Below, in pieces: positions 42,981 to 51,198 of a stretch of DNA of 63,261 bases. This DNA is from Duganella sp. OV510 (GTDB taxonomy: Bacteria; Pseudomonadota; Gammaproteobacteria; Burkholderiales; Burkholderiaceae_D): the NCBI RefSeq assembly GCF_900100205.1, contig NZ_FNEQ01000016.1, positions 1 to 63,261 of the forward strand. Reading direction: 5' to 3'. Each line of letters starts with the position of its first letter. Position 1 is the stretch's first letter. Below the pieces are notes generated by a model. That model had not been told where the DNA came from and did no database searches. It saw only the letters and a program-made list of their open reading frames with translations. The position numbers and the translations under genes were made by a program.

Positions 42981-44561
42981 CTAAGCGTGCAGACGGCTAT
43001 CTGCGTGCAAGGCGGCGTCGTCTACAGGCGTCACACAAGGCATGCGCAGCACGAAGCTGGCGCCCTGCCCCAGCACGCTGGACACGGTGATGCTGCCGCC
43101 AAACTGCTTGGCGATCAGGTTGAACACGATATTCAGGCCGAGGCCTGTACCGCCCTGGCCGCGTCGCGTGGTGACGAAGGGATCGAACACCTTGTCCAGC
43201 ATGTCCGGCGGAATGCCCTTGCCATTGTCGGTCACCTGCATTTCGATCCAGTCGCCCTGCTGCGCCACGCCGATGATGATGCGGCCCTCGTCCTCCGGTT
43301 CAAACGCGTGCTCGACGCAATTCAGCGTCAGGTTGGTGATGACCTGCGCCAGCGCGCCCGGATAGCTGTCCAGCATGATGTCCGGCGGGCAGGAAATACT
43401 GACCGTGATATGCGTCTTCTTCAGCTTCGGCTGCAGGCTGGACACCACCTCGTTGATATAGTCGCGCAGCTCGAAGCGGCGGCGCGCCTCGCTGACCTGG
43501 TCGACCGCGATCTGCTTGAAGCTGTGGATCAGGTGCGCCGCGCGGTAAGCATTGTTCATGATCAGCCGCGTGCTTTCCGACGCCGTCTCCAGGTAGCGCG
43601 TGATGTCGGACTTCTTGATGTTGCCGCCATCGACCGATGCCTGCACCTTCTCGGTGGCCTCCATCAGCACCGAAGCACTGGTCAGCGCGATGCCGACCGG
43701 CGTGTTGATCTCGTGCGCGACGCCCGCCACCAGCCCGCCCAGCGAGGCCAGCCGCTCGGCCTGCAGCAGCGATTCCTGCGTGCGGCGCAAATCATCCATG
43801 GCCTTGGCGGTGGTTGCCGCCGACTTGCGCGCCTCATCCTCGGCCTCGCGGATGCGCTGGATATTGGACTTGATCTTGCGCTGGATGGCGTTAAAGCCGC
43901 GGATCACCTCACCCAGCTCATCCTGGCGGTCATCCGGCAACTCCTCGACCTCGTCGCTGCCGCGCGTGGCCAGGTCGAACAGGCCGTCGCGCAGCCGTTT
44001 CAGCGGATCGAACACGATGCGCAGCGACAGCGCCAGCGCCGCCACCAGGATCAGGTCCAGCAGCAGCACTTCGGTGACCTTGCGGCGCACCTCGGCCGCC
44101 AGCGTGGCGTCGATTTGTGCGCGGCTGAAATTGACCACCACGCGGCCGACGATGACCGGCTTCAGCGCCGCGCCGGCGGCGCCGGAATCGCGGTAGGCCA
44201 GGTCAGCCACCACCGGCGTGCCACTGACGGCAGCGTCGTTTTCGATCGAGGAAATCGTGCCGTTTTCATTGCGCAGCTTGCCGGAGAACAGGCCGACCGA
44301 GGTATCATAGACGCGGATCGACACCAGCTCCGGCGGCATCATTTCGGCGGCGACGATGTTGTCGACCTTGGCCTTGTCCAGATCCCACAGCGCCGATGGC
44401 AGGCTGGTCTGCAAACGCGTCAGCACGCCCTGGCGCAAACGCTGGCTGCTGACCTCCAGTTCGTGGCCGAGGCTGTATTGTGCATAGGTGCCCGAGATGC
44501 CCAGCACCAGCGTGACAATGACCACGAAAAGCAGCGTCAAGCGGCCTTGAATACCAAACAT
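42981..44561 (-). CDS. Sensor histidine kinase
   Basis: 526-residue inner-membrane kinase. One N-terminal membrane helix (LTLLFVVIVTLVLGISGTYA), a periplasmic domain of about 140 residues, and a second membrane helix near 165-185 are followed by a HAMP-like linker, a coiled coil (about 235-270), the H-box GVAHEINTPVG with His about 283, and an ATPase domain with N-box NLTLNCVEHAF, G1 DNGKGIP and G2 GTGLGLNIV. This HisKA group is common in ligand-sensing kinases with a CHASE-like periplasmic domain. No response regulator is adjacent. Confidence 0.92.
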   Translation of the reverse strand: MFGIQGRLTLLFVVIVTLVLGISGTYAQYSLGHELEVSSQRLRQGVLTRLQTSLPSALWDLDKAKVDNIVAAEMMPPELVSIRVYDTSVGLFSGKLRNENGTISSIENDAAVSGTPVVADLAYRDSGAAGAALKPVIVGRVVVNFSRAQIDATLAAEVRRKVTEVLLLDLILVAALALSLRIVFDPLKRLRDGLFDLATRGSDEVEELPDDRQDELGEVIRGFNAIQRKIKSNIQRIREAEDEARKSAATTAKAMDDLRRTQESLLQAERLASLGGLVAGVAHEINTPVGIALTSASVLMEATEKVQASVDGGNIKKSDITRYLETASESTRLIMNNAYRAAHLIHSFKQIAVDQVSEARRRFELRDYINEVVSSLQPKLKKTHITVSISCPPDIMLDSYPGALAQVITNLTLNCVEHAFEPEDEGRIIIGVAQQGDWIEMQVTDNGKGIPPDMLDKVFDPFVTTRRGQGGTGLGLNIVFNLIAKQFGGSITVSSVLGQGASFVLRMPCVTPVDDAALHADSRLHA

Positions 44562-44680
44562 CTAGCAATCTCCCGACAACACGGATTGGACGGCAACGTC
44601 CCAATGTACGGTATGGGCTGCGTCTTGGCAAGACAATGGTAAGATCAGCAAATATAGTTCAGAAGCAACCGGGAGGCGGC

Positions 44681-45028
44681 ATGACAGGCAATTACCATCA
44701 ACTGACACTGGCGGAGGTGCGACCGGGCATGGTCTTGTCCGACGTGCTGCTCGATGTGCAAGGCCATGTGCTGCTGCCGCAGGGGACGGTGCTGACCGAA
44801 GCGATGCTGGCGCTGATGCCGCGCCATGGCATCTCGGTGCTGCCCATCGTGCGCGCAGCAGTGACGCCGGAAATGGTGGCGGCGACGCTGGAGCATCACG
44901 ATGCCCGCATTGCCCACCTGTTCCGCAAGAACGATGCGGACAGCGACAGCGACTGGGCCACCGCCACCTTGCGCCGCTTTGTCACCGACTTCCGCCTGGG
45001 TGTAGAGGAGACGCCGGAACATGAGTAA
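44681..45028 (+). CDS. Small protein upstream of the HDOD gene (DUF3391-like)
   Basis: 115-residue protein with GGGAGG at good spacing before the ATG. It resembles the N-terminal part of HD-GYP proteins, with the strand pattern LAEVRPGMVLSDVLLDVQGHVLLPQGTVLT and GISVLPIV. In related genomes this small domain is encoded next to, or fused to, phosphohydrolase domains. Here it overlaps the HDOD gene by 8 nt, so the two should act together. Exact function unknown; a link to cyclic-di-GMP turnover or a scaffold is likely but not shown. Confidence 0.7.
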   Translation: MTGNYHQLTLAEVRPGMVLSDVLLDVQGHVLLPQGTVLTEAMLALMPRHGISVLPIVRAAVTPEMVAATLEHHDARIAHLFRKNDADSDSDWATATLRRFVTDFRLGVEETPEHE

Positions 45029-45866
45029 CACCCTCAGTTACGACGACGTGGTGCGCACGCTGGACGACCTGCCATCGCTGCCGGCGGTGGTGATGGAACT
45101 GCTGAACAGCATCGACCAGGAAGATATCGACATCTCGGTGCTGGCCAAGAAAGTCAGCTACGACCAGGCGCTGACCGCCAAGACGCTGCGGCTGGCCAAC
45201 TCTTCGCTGTACGGCTTGCAGGTCAAGGTGACCACCATCCAGCAGGCGATTACTTATCTGGGCTTTCAGACCACGCGCAACCTGATCACCGCAGCCGCCG
45301 TCACCGGCTGCTTTGCCGAAGGCCACTGCCCCGGCTTCGATCACAAGGCGTTCTGGCGCCACTCGATCGCCACCGCCGCCTGTGCCAAGGTGCTGGCGCG
45401 GCAGATGCGCTTCAACCAGGATTACGCCTTCACCGCCGGGCTGCTGCATGACATCGGCCGGCTGGTGCTGGTGTCCTGCTTCCCGAACCACTACTCGGAA
45501 ACCATCGCTTACCGCGAGCAGCATGACTGCTACCTGCTGGAAGCGGAACGCGCGGTGCTGGGTGTGGACCACGTCGACGCCGGCCTGGCGCTGGCCGAGC
45601 ACTGGAATTTTTCAGACACGATGCGGCTGGCCATCGGCGGCCACCACGACCCGGAAGCGCCGGGCGCGGGATTCCTGGCGGCCATCATTCACGTGGCCGA
45701 TGCAATTGTGCATGCACTCGATCTGGCGCAGGTACAGGACGACCTGGTGCCGCCTGTGTCCACGGTGGCCTGGACTGCGCTAGGCCTTGATGAGGAAGTG
45801 TATCTGCAGATCTTCCGTGAGACGGAGTTGCAGTATGAAGAGATCTCTATGGTGCTACTCGCCTGA
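45021..45866 (+). CDS. HDOD domain protein
   Basis: 281-residue HDOD signalling protein. The start MSNTLSYDDVVRTLDDLPSLPAVVMEL is typical of this family, then VLRLANSSLYG-like motif (TLRLANSSLYGLQ), and a later LLHDIGRLVL with an intact HD, plus GGHHDPE. HDOD proteins are mostly catalytically silent relatives of HD phosphohydrolases that act as adaptors in signalling; here the HD pair is kept, so hydrolysis cannot be excluded. Overlaps the upstream partner by 8 nt. A hairpin with a 9-bp stem follows at 45875-45907. Confidence 0.9.
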   Translation: MSNTLSYDDVVRTLDDLPSLPAVVMELLNSIDQEDIDISVLAKKVSYDQALTAKTLRLANSSLYGLQVKVTTIQQAITYLGFQTTRNLITAAAVTGCFAEGHCPGFDHKAFWRHSIATAACAKVLARQMRFNQDYAFTAGLLHDIGRLVLVSCFPNHYSETIAYREQHDCYLLEAERAVLGVDHVDAGLALAEHWNFSDTMRLAIGGHHDPEAPGAGFLAAIIHVADAIVHALDLAQVQDDLVPPVSTVAWTALGLDEEVYLQIFRETELQYEEISMVLLA

Positions 45867-45874
45867 AGTGGCGT

Positions 45875-45907
45875 CCTGCCGGCACGGCTTATCCGCGCGC
45901 CGGCAGG
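45875..45907. terminator. Hairpin after the HDOD operon, weak terminator candidate
   Basis: CCTGCCGGC (45875-45883) pairs with GCCGGCAGG (45899-45907) across a 15-nt loop. The stem is strong, but no T-run follows on the plus strand, so Rho-independent termination is uncertain; it could be a Rho-assisted or mRNA-stabilising structure. It lies between two genes in convergent orientation, the HDOD gene and the HTH-like gene. Confidence 0.4.
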
Positions 45908-45926
45908 CGCATGCGCTGGGCGCGCA

Positions 45927-46265
45927 TCAATGATGTGCCGCGCTTCCGGCCTGAGCCTTGTCAGCAGCTACACGGTCTTCCGGCTTTGGACGGCCCTGGG
46001 CGTCGGACAGGCGGTACTTGGTGCGGCGGTCGCCCATCAGGTCGCGCAGGTCGCGGATGCTCATGCCGGTCACTTCGTGCATGCGGATCAGCAGCGAGGC
46101 GCCGACTGGCAGGCGGTGGTGACGGATTTTGCTGATGACCGGCGGCGCGACTTCCAGCAGGCGCGACAGCGCGGCATCGTTTTTCAGCTGCATCTTGCCG
46201 AGCAAGATATCCAGCAGGTGGTTAGGGTTGTAGCTTTCCTGCGAAGCGAGAGCATGATGTGCCAT
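45927..46265 (-). CDS. Small HTH-like protein of the Oxalobacteraceae type
   Basis: 112-residue protein. Residues about 15-75 (LLDILLGKMQLKNDAALSR, then LLEVAPPVISKIRHHRLPVGASLLIRMHEVTG) have the helix pattern of a degenerate phage-repressor (XRE) HTH, with the recognition-helix region PPVISKIRHHR. The C-terminal 35 residues are polar and disordered. It is a single gene, promoter upstream in the gap to 46506. Possibly a transcription regulator. I recognise the arrangement only as lineage-typical. Confidence 0.6.
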   Translation of the reverse strand: MAHHALASQESYNPNHLLDILLGKMQLKNDAALSRLLEVAPPVISKIRHHRLPVGASLLIRMHEVTGMSIRDLRDLMGDRRTKYRLSDAQGRPKPEDRVAADKAQAGSAAHH

Positions 46266-46353
46266 GATAAATTTCCTCGTTGGTTGGGGTGAACAGATAG
46301 TGCTGGTTCGAACTTAAGCAAAACTTAGAAACTTTCAACTTTGTTTTGCCTTG

Positions 46354-46372
46354 GCTTGATTGCCTTTCAAGC
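46354..46372. promoter_or_regulatory. Small inverted repeat upstream of the HTH-like gene
   Basis: GCTTGA-TTGCCTT-TCAAGC, perfect 6-bp arms with a 7-nt spacer, about 90 bp before the gene start in an AT-rich gap (46266-46506). Candidate operator for self-control. Nothing else is recognisable in that gap. Confidence 0.3.
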
Positions 46373-46506
46373 AAGATACCAGTGCACACCGCGCTAAGAT
46401 TGTTCGACATCAATCAGTGGCTAGAAACCTTAGCAACAATGCTATTTCATCACATGGGCCCGGAGGATGTCGCACGCAAGAACTTGTAGGAAACTGTTAC
46501 AAAGCA

Positions 46507-46572
46507 ATTCCGGGGTCAGTTCTGCCAAACGTACATGAGCTCGTGTACGTTTGGCAGAACTGACCCCGGAAT
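46507..46572. repeat. 66-bp near-perfect palindrome with GGGGTCAGTTC core
   Basis: Left arm 46507-46535 and right arm 46544-46572 are perfect complements over 29 bp, around the 8-nt centre TGAGCTCG whose inner six bases are themselves a palindrome. Arms begin ATTCCGGGGTCAGTTCTGCC. As RNA it would form one long hairpin. It sits right behind the stop of the charged 107-residue protein at 46577. The 12-bp core GAACTGACCCCG recurs at 2769-2780. It looks like a REP-type or MITE-type element rather than a classical terminator. Confidence 0.9.
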
Positions 46573-46576
46573 GGAA

Positions 46577-46900
46577 TCAGGCGGTGGTGTCGATGTTGCG
46601 GCCGAGGGTTTTTTCGTTGTCGCGGCGCTGGGTGTCGGCTTTTTTGTCGGCTTGCTGCGCGGCGCGGCGGTCGGCGGCGGCAGCTTCGTCGTTGCCGCGC
46701 GCTTCGCTGCGCGTGGCTTCGCGGTTTTCCTTCACTTGCTGGCGGGTGATGGCGTCGTCCTTCTCGTTGCGCGACGCTTGCTGGGCACGACGCGTCTCCG
46801 CCGTCTGCTCGGTACGCTGCTCGGTACGGTTGGCCCGGGTCTCGCGCAGGTTCAGCTGCACGGCGTCGGGCCTGAGAGTGGAGGTAACATTAATTGCCAT
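46577..46900 (-). CDS. Charged low-complexity protein, unknown function
   Basis: 107-residue protein starting MAINVTSTLRPDAVQLNLRET and continuing as a long, highly charged helical stretch rich in Arg, Glu, Gln, Ala and Asp (TRRAQQASRNEKDDAITRQQ). The composition resembles coiled-coil or disordered proteins; no domain recognised. An earlier ATG eight codons upstream is possible but the chosen start has the conserved-looking MAINVTST opening. It is immediately followed by the 66-bp palindrome. Single gene, divergent from phoH. Confidence 0.6.
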   Translation of the reverse strand: MAINVTSTLRPDAVQLNLRETRANRTEQRTEQTAETRRAQQASRNEKDDAITRQQVKENREATRSEARGNDEAAAADRRAAQQADKKADTQRRDNEKTLGRNIDTTA

Positions 46901-47006
46901 GACTCTACTGTAGCGCAAAGGCAAGCAAAATCAAGTTCCCGTTCCGGCAAATACGATAAACTATCGCCTGTGCCGCTTCAGCGGCCTTCTCTGACAAAGC
47001 ATCCCA

Positions 47007-48119
47007 TTGAAAACCAAAACTCCAGTCCAGCCGCACTACTTCGTCCCGGAGCCGCTCGATAACGCGCGCCTGGCCCATCTGTGCGGCCCGCTCGACGAAA
47101 ACCTGCGGCAGATTTCTGCCGCGCTGGACGTCACCATTTTCCGCCGCGGCGAGAAGTTCATCGTCAGCGGCCATAACGCCGAACGCGCGGTCGAGATCCT
47201 CGACCATTTTTACGCCATCGCCAACAAGATCGTGCCGATCGAGGAAGTGCAACTGGCGCTGGTCGAACAACGCGCCAGCATGCACGCCGGTAATGCCGCT
47301 GCTGTCGATGAGGCACCCGTCGCTGCCGAAAGCGCCCCGGCCGCACGCACCGCCAAGCCACGCAAGGTGGAGCCTGTGCCGACCGGTGAGATCGAGATCA
47401 ACAGCCCGGTCCTGAAGACCCGCCGCGCCGATCTGCGCGGCCGCACGCCACACCAGATTCGCTACCTGCGCAACATCCTCGATCACGACATCAGCTTCGG
47501 CGTCGGCCCGGCCGGCACCGGCAAGACTTATCTAGCGGTGGCCTGCGCCGTCGATGCGCTGGAGCGCGATGCCGTCAAGCGCATCATCCTGACCCGCCCT
47601 GCGGTGGAAGCCGGCGAGCGCCTCGGCTTCCTGCCGGGCGACCTGTCGCAGAAGGTCGATCCTTACCTGCGTCCGCTGTACGACGCGCTGTATGACCTGC
47701 TCGGCTTCGACCGCACGCAAAAGATGTTTGAGAAGCAGGTGATTGAAATCGCCCCGCTGGCGTATATGCGCGGCCGCACGCTGAACCACGCTTTCGTCAT
47801 CCTCGACGAGGCGCAGAACACCACGGTCGAGCAGATGAAGATGTTCCTGACCCGCATCGGCTTCGGCAGCAAGGCGGTGATTACCGGCGACGTCACCCAG
47901 GTCGACCTGCACAAGAGCCAGAAGAGCGGCCTGGTGGACGCCATCCAGGTGCTGAAGGAAGTGCGCGGCATCGCCTTCAGTCACTTCAATAGCGAAGACG
48001 TGGTGCGTCACCCGCTGGTGGCGCGCATCGTCGACGCCTACGAAACCGCCCATAACCACGAAGCGGAAATCGCTCCCTTATTGAAAGCCACGGCGCTCAA
48101 AAATGTCCGCAAAAAATAA
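47007..48119 (+). CDS. phoH: PhoH-family ATPase
   Basis: 370-residue PhoH-like (YbeZ) ATPase. The N-terminal region (about 1-135) carries the KH-like RNA-binding part, and the ATPase domain starts with GPAGTGKT at residues 167-174, followed by ILTRPAVEAGERLGFLPGD and VILDEAQNTT (Walker B). It works with the RNase YbeY in rRNA maturation. Start codon is TTG at 47007; an in-frame stop just upstream (46992-46994) leaves no ATG alternative. Its end overlaps ybeY by 17 nt. Confidence 0.95.
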   Translation: MKTKTPVQPHYFVPEPLDNARLAHLCGPLDENLRQISAALDVTIFRRGEKFIVSGHNAERAVEILDHFYAIANKIVPIEEVQLALVEQRASMHAGNAAAVDEAPVAAESAPAARTAKPRKVEPVPTGEIEINSPVLKTRRADLRGRTPHQIRYLRNILDHDISFGVGPAGTGKTYLAVACAVDALERDAVKRIILTRPAVEAGERLGFLPGDLSQKVDPYLRPLYDALYDLLGFDRTQKMFEKQVIEIAPLAYMRGRTLNHAFVILDEAQNTTVEQMKMFLTRIGFGSKAVITGDVTQVDLHKSQKSGLVDAIQVLKEVRGIAFSHFNSEDVVRHPLVARIVDAYETAHNHEAEIAPLLKATALKNVRKK

Positions 48120-48570
48120 ACTGACGCTGTCGGTACAGTACGCCGATCCACGCCTGCAGGAAAGCATGACCCGCCCGAAAATCCGCAAGTGGGTGCAGGC
48201 CGCGCTGTTCGCGCCGGCCGAGCTGACCATCCGCTTTGTCGACGCCGATGAAGGCCGTGAACTGAACCGCGAATACCGCGGCAAGGACTACGCCACCAAC
48301 GTGCTGACCTTCGCCTACAACGAAGGCGAGGAGGAACTGCCGGACGACGCGCCGACCCAGGCCGACATCATCCTCTGCACCGACGTGCTGCAGAAGGAAG
48401 CGGCCGAGCAAAAGAAAACCGTGGAAGAACACACCGCCCACCTGATCGTCCACGGCGTGCTGCACGCCCAGGGCTACGATCACATGGACGACGAGGAAGC
48501 CACCGAAATGGAAGCCATCGAAACCGAGATCCTGGCAGAACTGGGGTACGCCGATCCTTACGCGGAATAA
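48103..48570 (+). CDS. ybeY: Endoribonuclease YbeY
   Basis: 155-residue zinc-dependent endoribonuclease for 16S rRNA 3' end maturation and ribosome quality control. The motif HLIVHGVLHAQGYDHMDDEEA carries the three zinc-binding His residues (HGxLHxxGYDH). The first half has the typical NREYRGKDYATNVLTFAY. Overlaps phoH by 17 nt and is followed by corC. Confidence 0.96.
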   Translation: MSAKNKLTLSVQYADPRLQESMTRPKIRKWVQAALFAPAELTIRFVDADEGRELNREYRGKDYATNVLTFAYNEGEEELPDDAPTQADIILCTDVLQKEAAEQKKTVEEHTAHLIVHGVLHAQGYDHMDDEEATEMEAIETEILAELGYADPYAE

Positions 48571-48662
48571 GGTATGCCAGGGCTGTCTTTTTGACAAAAG
48601 CGGCCCTGCTTTCCCATTTGGTGTATCCTATACCCCTCCGCAACAACCGGCTCACGCCAACT

Positions 48663-49547
48663 ATGCAAGAGCACTCTAGTAGCGTCAAGACTGACGCTAA
48701 ACCTCACAGGTCGCTGTTTGAACGGCTGACCGCCCTGATTTCCCCCGAGCCCGAGAACCGATCGGAGCTGCTCGAAGTTCTGCACGACGCCCATGAACGC
48801 AACCTGATCGACGCCGACGCCCTGTCGATGATCGAAGGCGTGTTCCAGGTGTCCGACCTGTCTGCCCGCGATATCATGATCCCGCGCTCGCAGATGGACG
48901 TGATCGACATCTCCAAGCCGATCGAAGAATGGATGCCGCTGGTGCTGCAAACCGCCCACTCGCGCTTCCCTGCCATCGAGGGCGAACGCGACAAGGTGAT
49001 CGGCATCCTGCTGGCCAAGGACCTGCTGCGCTACTACGCCGAAGAAAGCTTCGACGTGCGCGACATGCTGCGCCCGGCCATCTTCATCCCCGAGTCCAAG
49101 CGCCTGAACGTGCTGCTGCGCGATTTCCGCGCCAACCACAATCACATGGCCATCGTGGTCGATGAATACAGCGGCGTCGCCGGCCTGATCACCATCGAAG
49201 ACGTGCTGGAACAGATCGTCGGCGATATCGAGGACGAATACGATTTCGACGAAGAAGAGGACAACATCCTCTCCATCCGCGAAGGCCAGTTCGGCCCGCG
49301 CTGGCGCGTCAAGGCGCTGACCGAGATCGAACAGTTCAACGAAGAGCTGGACACCGCGCTGCCGGACGACGACGTCGACACCATCGGCGGTCTGGTCGCC
49401 AAGCACCTCGGCCGCATGCCGCACAAGGGCGACACCTTCGATTTCGAAGGCCTGCGCTTTGAAGTACTGCGCGCCGACGCCCGCCAGATCCATGTGCTGA
49501 CGGTGGAGAAGCTGCCGCCCGCGCCCGTCCAAGACGACGCCGCATAA
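48663..49547 (+). CDS. corC: HlyC/CorC family transporter-associated CBS protein
   Basis: 294-residue cytoplasmic CorC-type protein with paired CBS domains (about 70-190) and a C-terminal transporter-associated CorC_HlyC domain (about 210-285). Visible blocks: SARDIMIPRSQMDVI, HSRFPAIEGERDKVIGILLAKDLL, HNHMAIVVDEYSGVAGLITIEDVLEQIVGDIEDE. Unlike membrane CorB forms, there are no transmembrane helices. Magnesium and cobalt efflux roles are ascribed to E. coli CorC. Start set at 48663, giving family length; the frame also opens upstream at a TTG. Its stop overlaps the lnt start (TAATG). Confidence 0.93.
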   Translation: MQEHSSSVKTDAKPHRSLFERLTALISPEPENRSELLEVLHDAHERNLIDADALSMIEGVFQVSDLSARDIMIPRSQMDVIDISKPIEEWMPLVLQTAHSRFPAIEGERDKVIGILLAKDLLRYYAEESFDVRDMLRPAIFIPESKRLNVLLRDFRANHNHMAIVVDEYSGVAGLITIEDVLEQIVGDIEDEYDFDEEEDNILSIREGQFGPRWRVKALTEIEQFNEELDTALPDDDVDTIGGLVAKHLGRMPHKGDTFDFEGLRFEVLRADARQIHVLTVEKLPPAPVQDDAA

Positions 49548-51118
49548 TGCGCTTTCGCCGCGCCAATCCCAACGATCCCCCCAAGCCGCAACGCTCGACC
49601 CGAGGCCGGATGATCATCGCCGGTCTGGCGGGCGCGCTGTGCGTGCTCGCCTTCGAGCCGTTCGGCTGGTGGCCACTGGAGATCCTCGGCCTGGCGACGC
49701 TGTTCTATCAGACCCTGCGCAGCAGCAGCATCAAGGCTGCCGCGCTGATCGGCTGGGCCTTTGTCACCGGCTGGACCGCCGCCGGCGTGCACTGGCTGTA
49801 CGTGTCGATGCATACCTACGGCGCCATGCCGGCCCCGCTGGCCGCGCTGGCGGTGCTGATGCTGGGCGCCGCCATGGGCCTGTACGGCGCCGCCGCCATG
49901 GGTGGCGCCGCCTGGCTGCGCAAGCGCTGGGCGCTACCGCTGCCGGCCGCCAACCTGCTGGTGCTGCCTGCCATGTGGGCGCTGTTCGAATGGGTGCGCG
50001 GCTGGCTGTTCACCGGCTTCCCGTGGCTGTCGTCGGGCTACGCCCACAACCATGGACCGCTGGCCGGCTACGCCCCGATCATCGGCATGTACGGTTTGGG
50101 ATGGCTGGCGGCGGTGATCGCCGGGGCCCTGCTGTTGCTGTTGCACCGCAGCCGCCTGCGTGCAGCCGGGCTGGTGATCGCCATCTCGGCGGTCGGCGTG
50201 GGCCTCAGCTTCATCCAGTGGACCCATCCTGAAGGCAAGCCGATTTCGGTGCGCCTGCTGCAAGGGAATATCCCGCAGGAAGAGAAATTCAACGGCAACA
50301 AGGTGCTGTCGACGCTGAAGCTGTACCAGGACGCCATCACTGCCACGCCGGCCGACCTGATCGCCACGCCGGAAACCGCCATCGTCATGCTGCCGCAGCA
50401 GCTGCCGCCCGACTACCTGCCGGGCATCGCCCAGTTCCTGAACAAGACCAATAGCAACCTGATCCTCGGCATTCCGCTGGCCGACAGCCAGACCGCCTAT
50501 TTCAACAGCGCGATCGGCATCACGCCGCGCCAGAGCGACGGCTACTACCGCTACGACAAGCACCACCTGGTGCCGTATGGCGAGTTCATACCTTACGGCT
50601 TCCGCTGGTTCGTCAACCTGATGTCAATCCCGCTGGGCGACCAGACCAGCGGCCGCGATATCCAGCCGGCGTTCACGATCAAGGACCAGCGCGTGCTGCC
50701 GAACATCTGCTACGAAGACTTGTTTGGCGAAGAAATCGCCGCCCAGCTGAACACCCCGGCGCATGGCCAGCAAGCGGCCACGCTGCTGCTGAATATCTCC
50801 AACCTGGCCTGGTTCGGCGACACCATCGCCATCCCGCAGCATTTGCAGATCTCGCAAATGCGCAGCCTGGAAACCGGCCGTCCGATGCTGCGGGCCACCA
50901 ATACCGGGGCCACCGCCATCATCAATGGCGAAGGCAAAGTGGTCGAACAGCTGCCGGTGAACACCTTCGGCACGCTGGCCGCCAACGTCCAGGGCATGGC
51001 CGGCAGCACGCCCTATATCATCTGGGGGAACAAGCTGTTCCTCGCGCTGGCCGCGCTGTCCCTGGCGGGCGCATGGTTTTGGGCGAAACGCTCGAAAAAT
51101 CAGCCAAAAACCGCTTAA
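49547..51118 (+). CDS. lnt: Apolipoprotein N-acyltransferase Lnt
   Basis: 523-residue inner-membrane enzyme that adds the third acyl chain to lipoproteins. Seven or so N-terminal membrane helices are followed by a nitrilase-fold domain. The catalytic triad is visible as Glu 276 (TPETA), Lys 338 (YDKHHLVPYGEF) and Cys 388 (NICYEDLFGE). The last helix is near the C-terminus (LFLALAALSLAGAWFW). Coupled to corC by the TAATG overlap, as in many betaproteobacteria. Confidence 0.95.
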   Translation: MRFRRANPNDPPKPQRSTRGRMIIAGLAGALCVLAFEPFGWWPLEILGLATLFYQTLRSSSIKAAALIGWAFVTGWTAAGVHWLYVSMHTYGAMPAPLAALAVLMLGAAMGLYGAAAMGGAAWLRKRWALPLPAANLLVLPAMWALFEWVRGWLFTGFPWLSSGYAHNHGPLAGYAPIIGMYGLGWLAAVIAGALLLLLHRSRLRAAGLVIAISAVGVGLSFIQWTHPEGKPISVRLLQGNIPQEEKFNGNKVLSTLKLYQDAITATPADLIATPETAIVMLPQQLPPDYLPGIAQFLNKTNSNLILGIPLADSQTAYFNSAIGITPRQSDGYYRYDKHHLVPYGEFIPYGFRWFVNLMSIPLGDQTSGRDIQPAFTIKDQRVLPNICYEDLFGEEIAAQLNTPAHGQQAATLLLNISNLAWFGDTIAIPQHLQISQMRSLETGRPMLRATNTGATAIINGEGKVVEQLPVNTFGTLAANVQGMAGSTPYIIWGNKLFLALAALSLAGAWFWAKRSKNQPKTA

Positions 51119-51120
51119 CC

Positions 51121-51142
51121 CGCTAAAATCATCCCTTTAGCG
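51121..51142. repeat. Short inverted repeat after lnt
   Basis: CGCTAAA-ATCATCCC-TTTAGCG, 7-bp arms, 2 bp after the lnt stop. It is a weak hairpin without a T-run. Together with the nested arms CGTCGG/CCGACG (51161-51166 and 51186-51191) and CCTTG/CAAGG within them, the glyQ leader is unusually structured, while no clear ribosome site precedes the glyQ ATG. Confidence 0.35.
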
Positions 51143-51198
51143 AAACTGCAACCGCGCGCCCGTCGGCCCTTGCCAAGGCGCGCCACCGACGATACAAG

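Noticed and set aside
45875..45907. Strong Rho-independent terminator after the HDOD operon
   Set aside because: The stem is clear but no T-run follows; kept only as a weak hairpin.
48591..48662. TTGACA at 48591 as a promoter for corC, or as an upstream TTG start
   Set aside because: The nearest -10-like hexamer is 27 bp away, which is too far; and the ATG at 48663 gives the normal CorC length.
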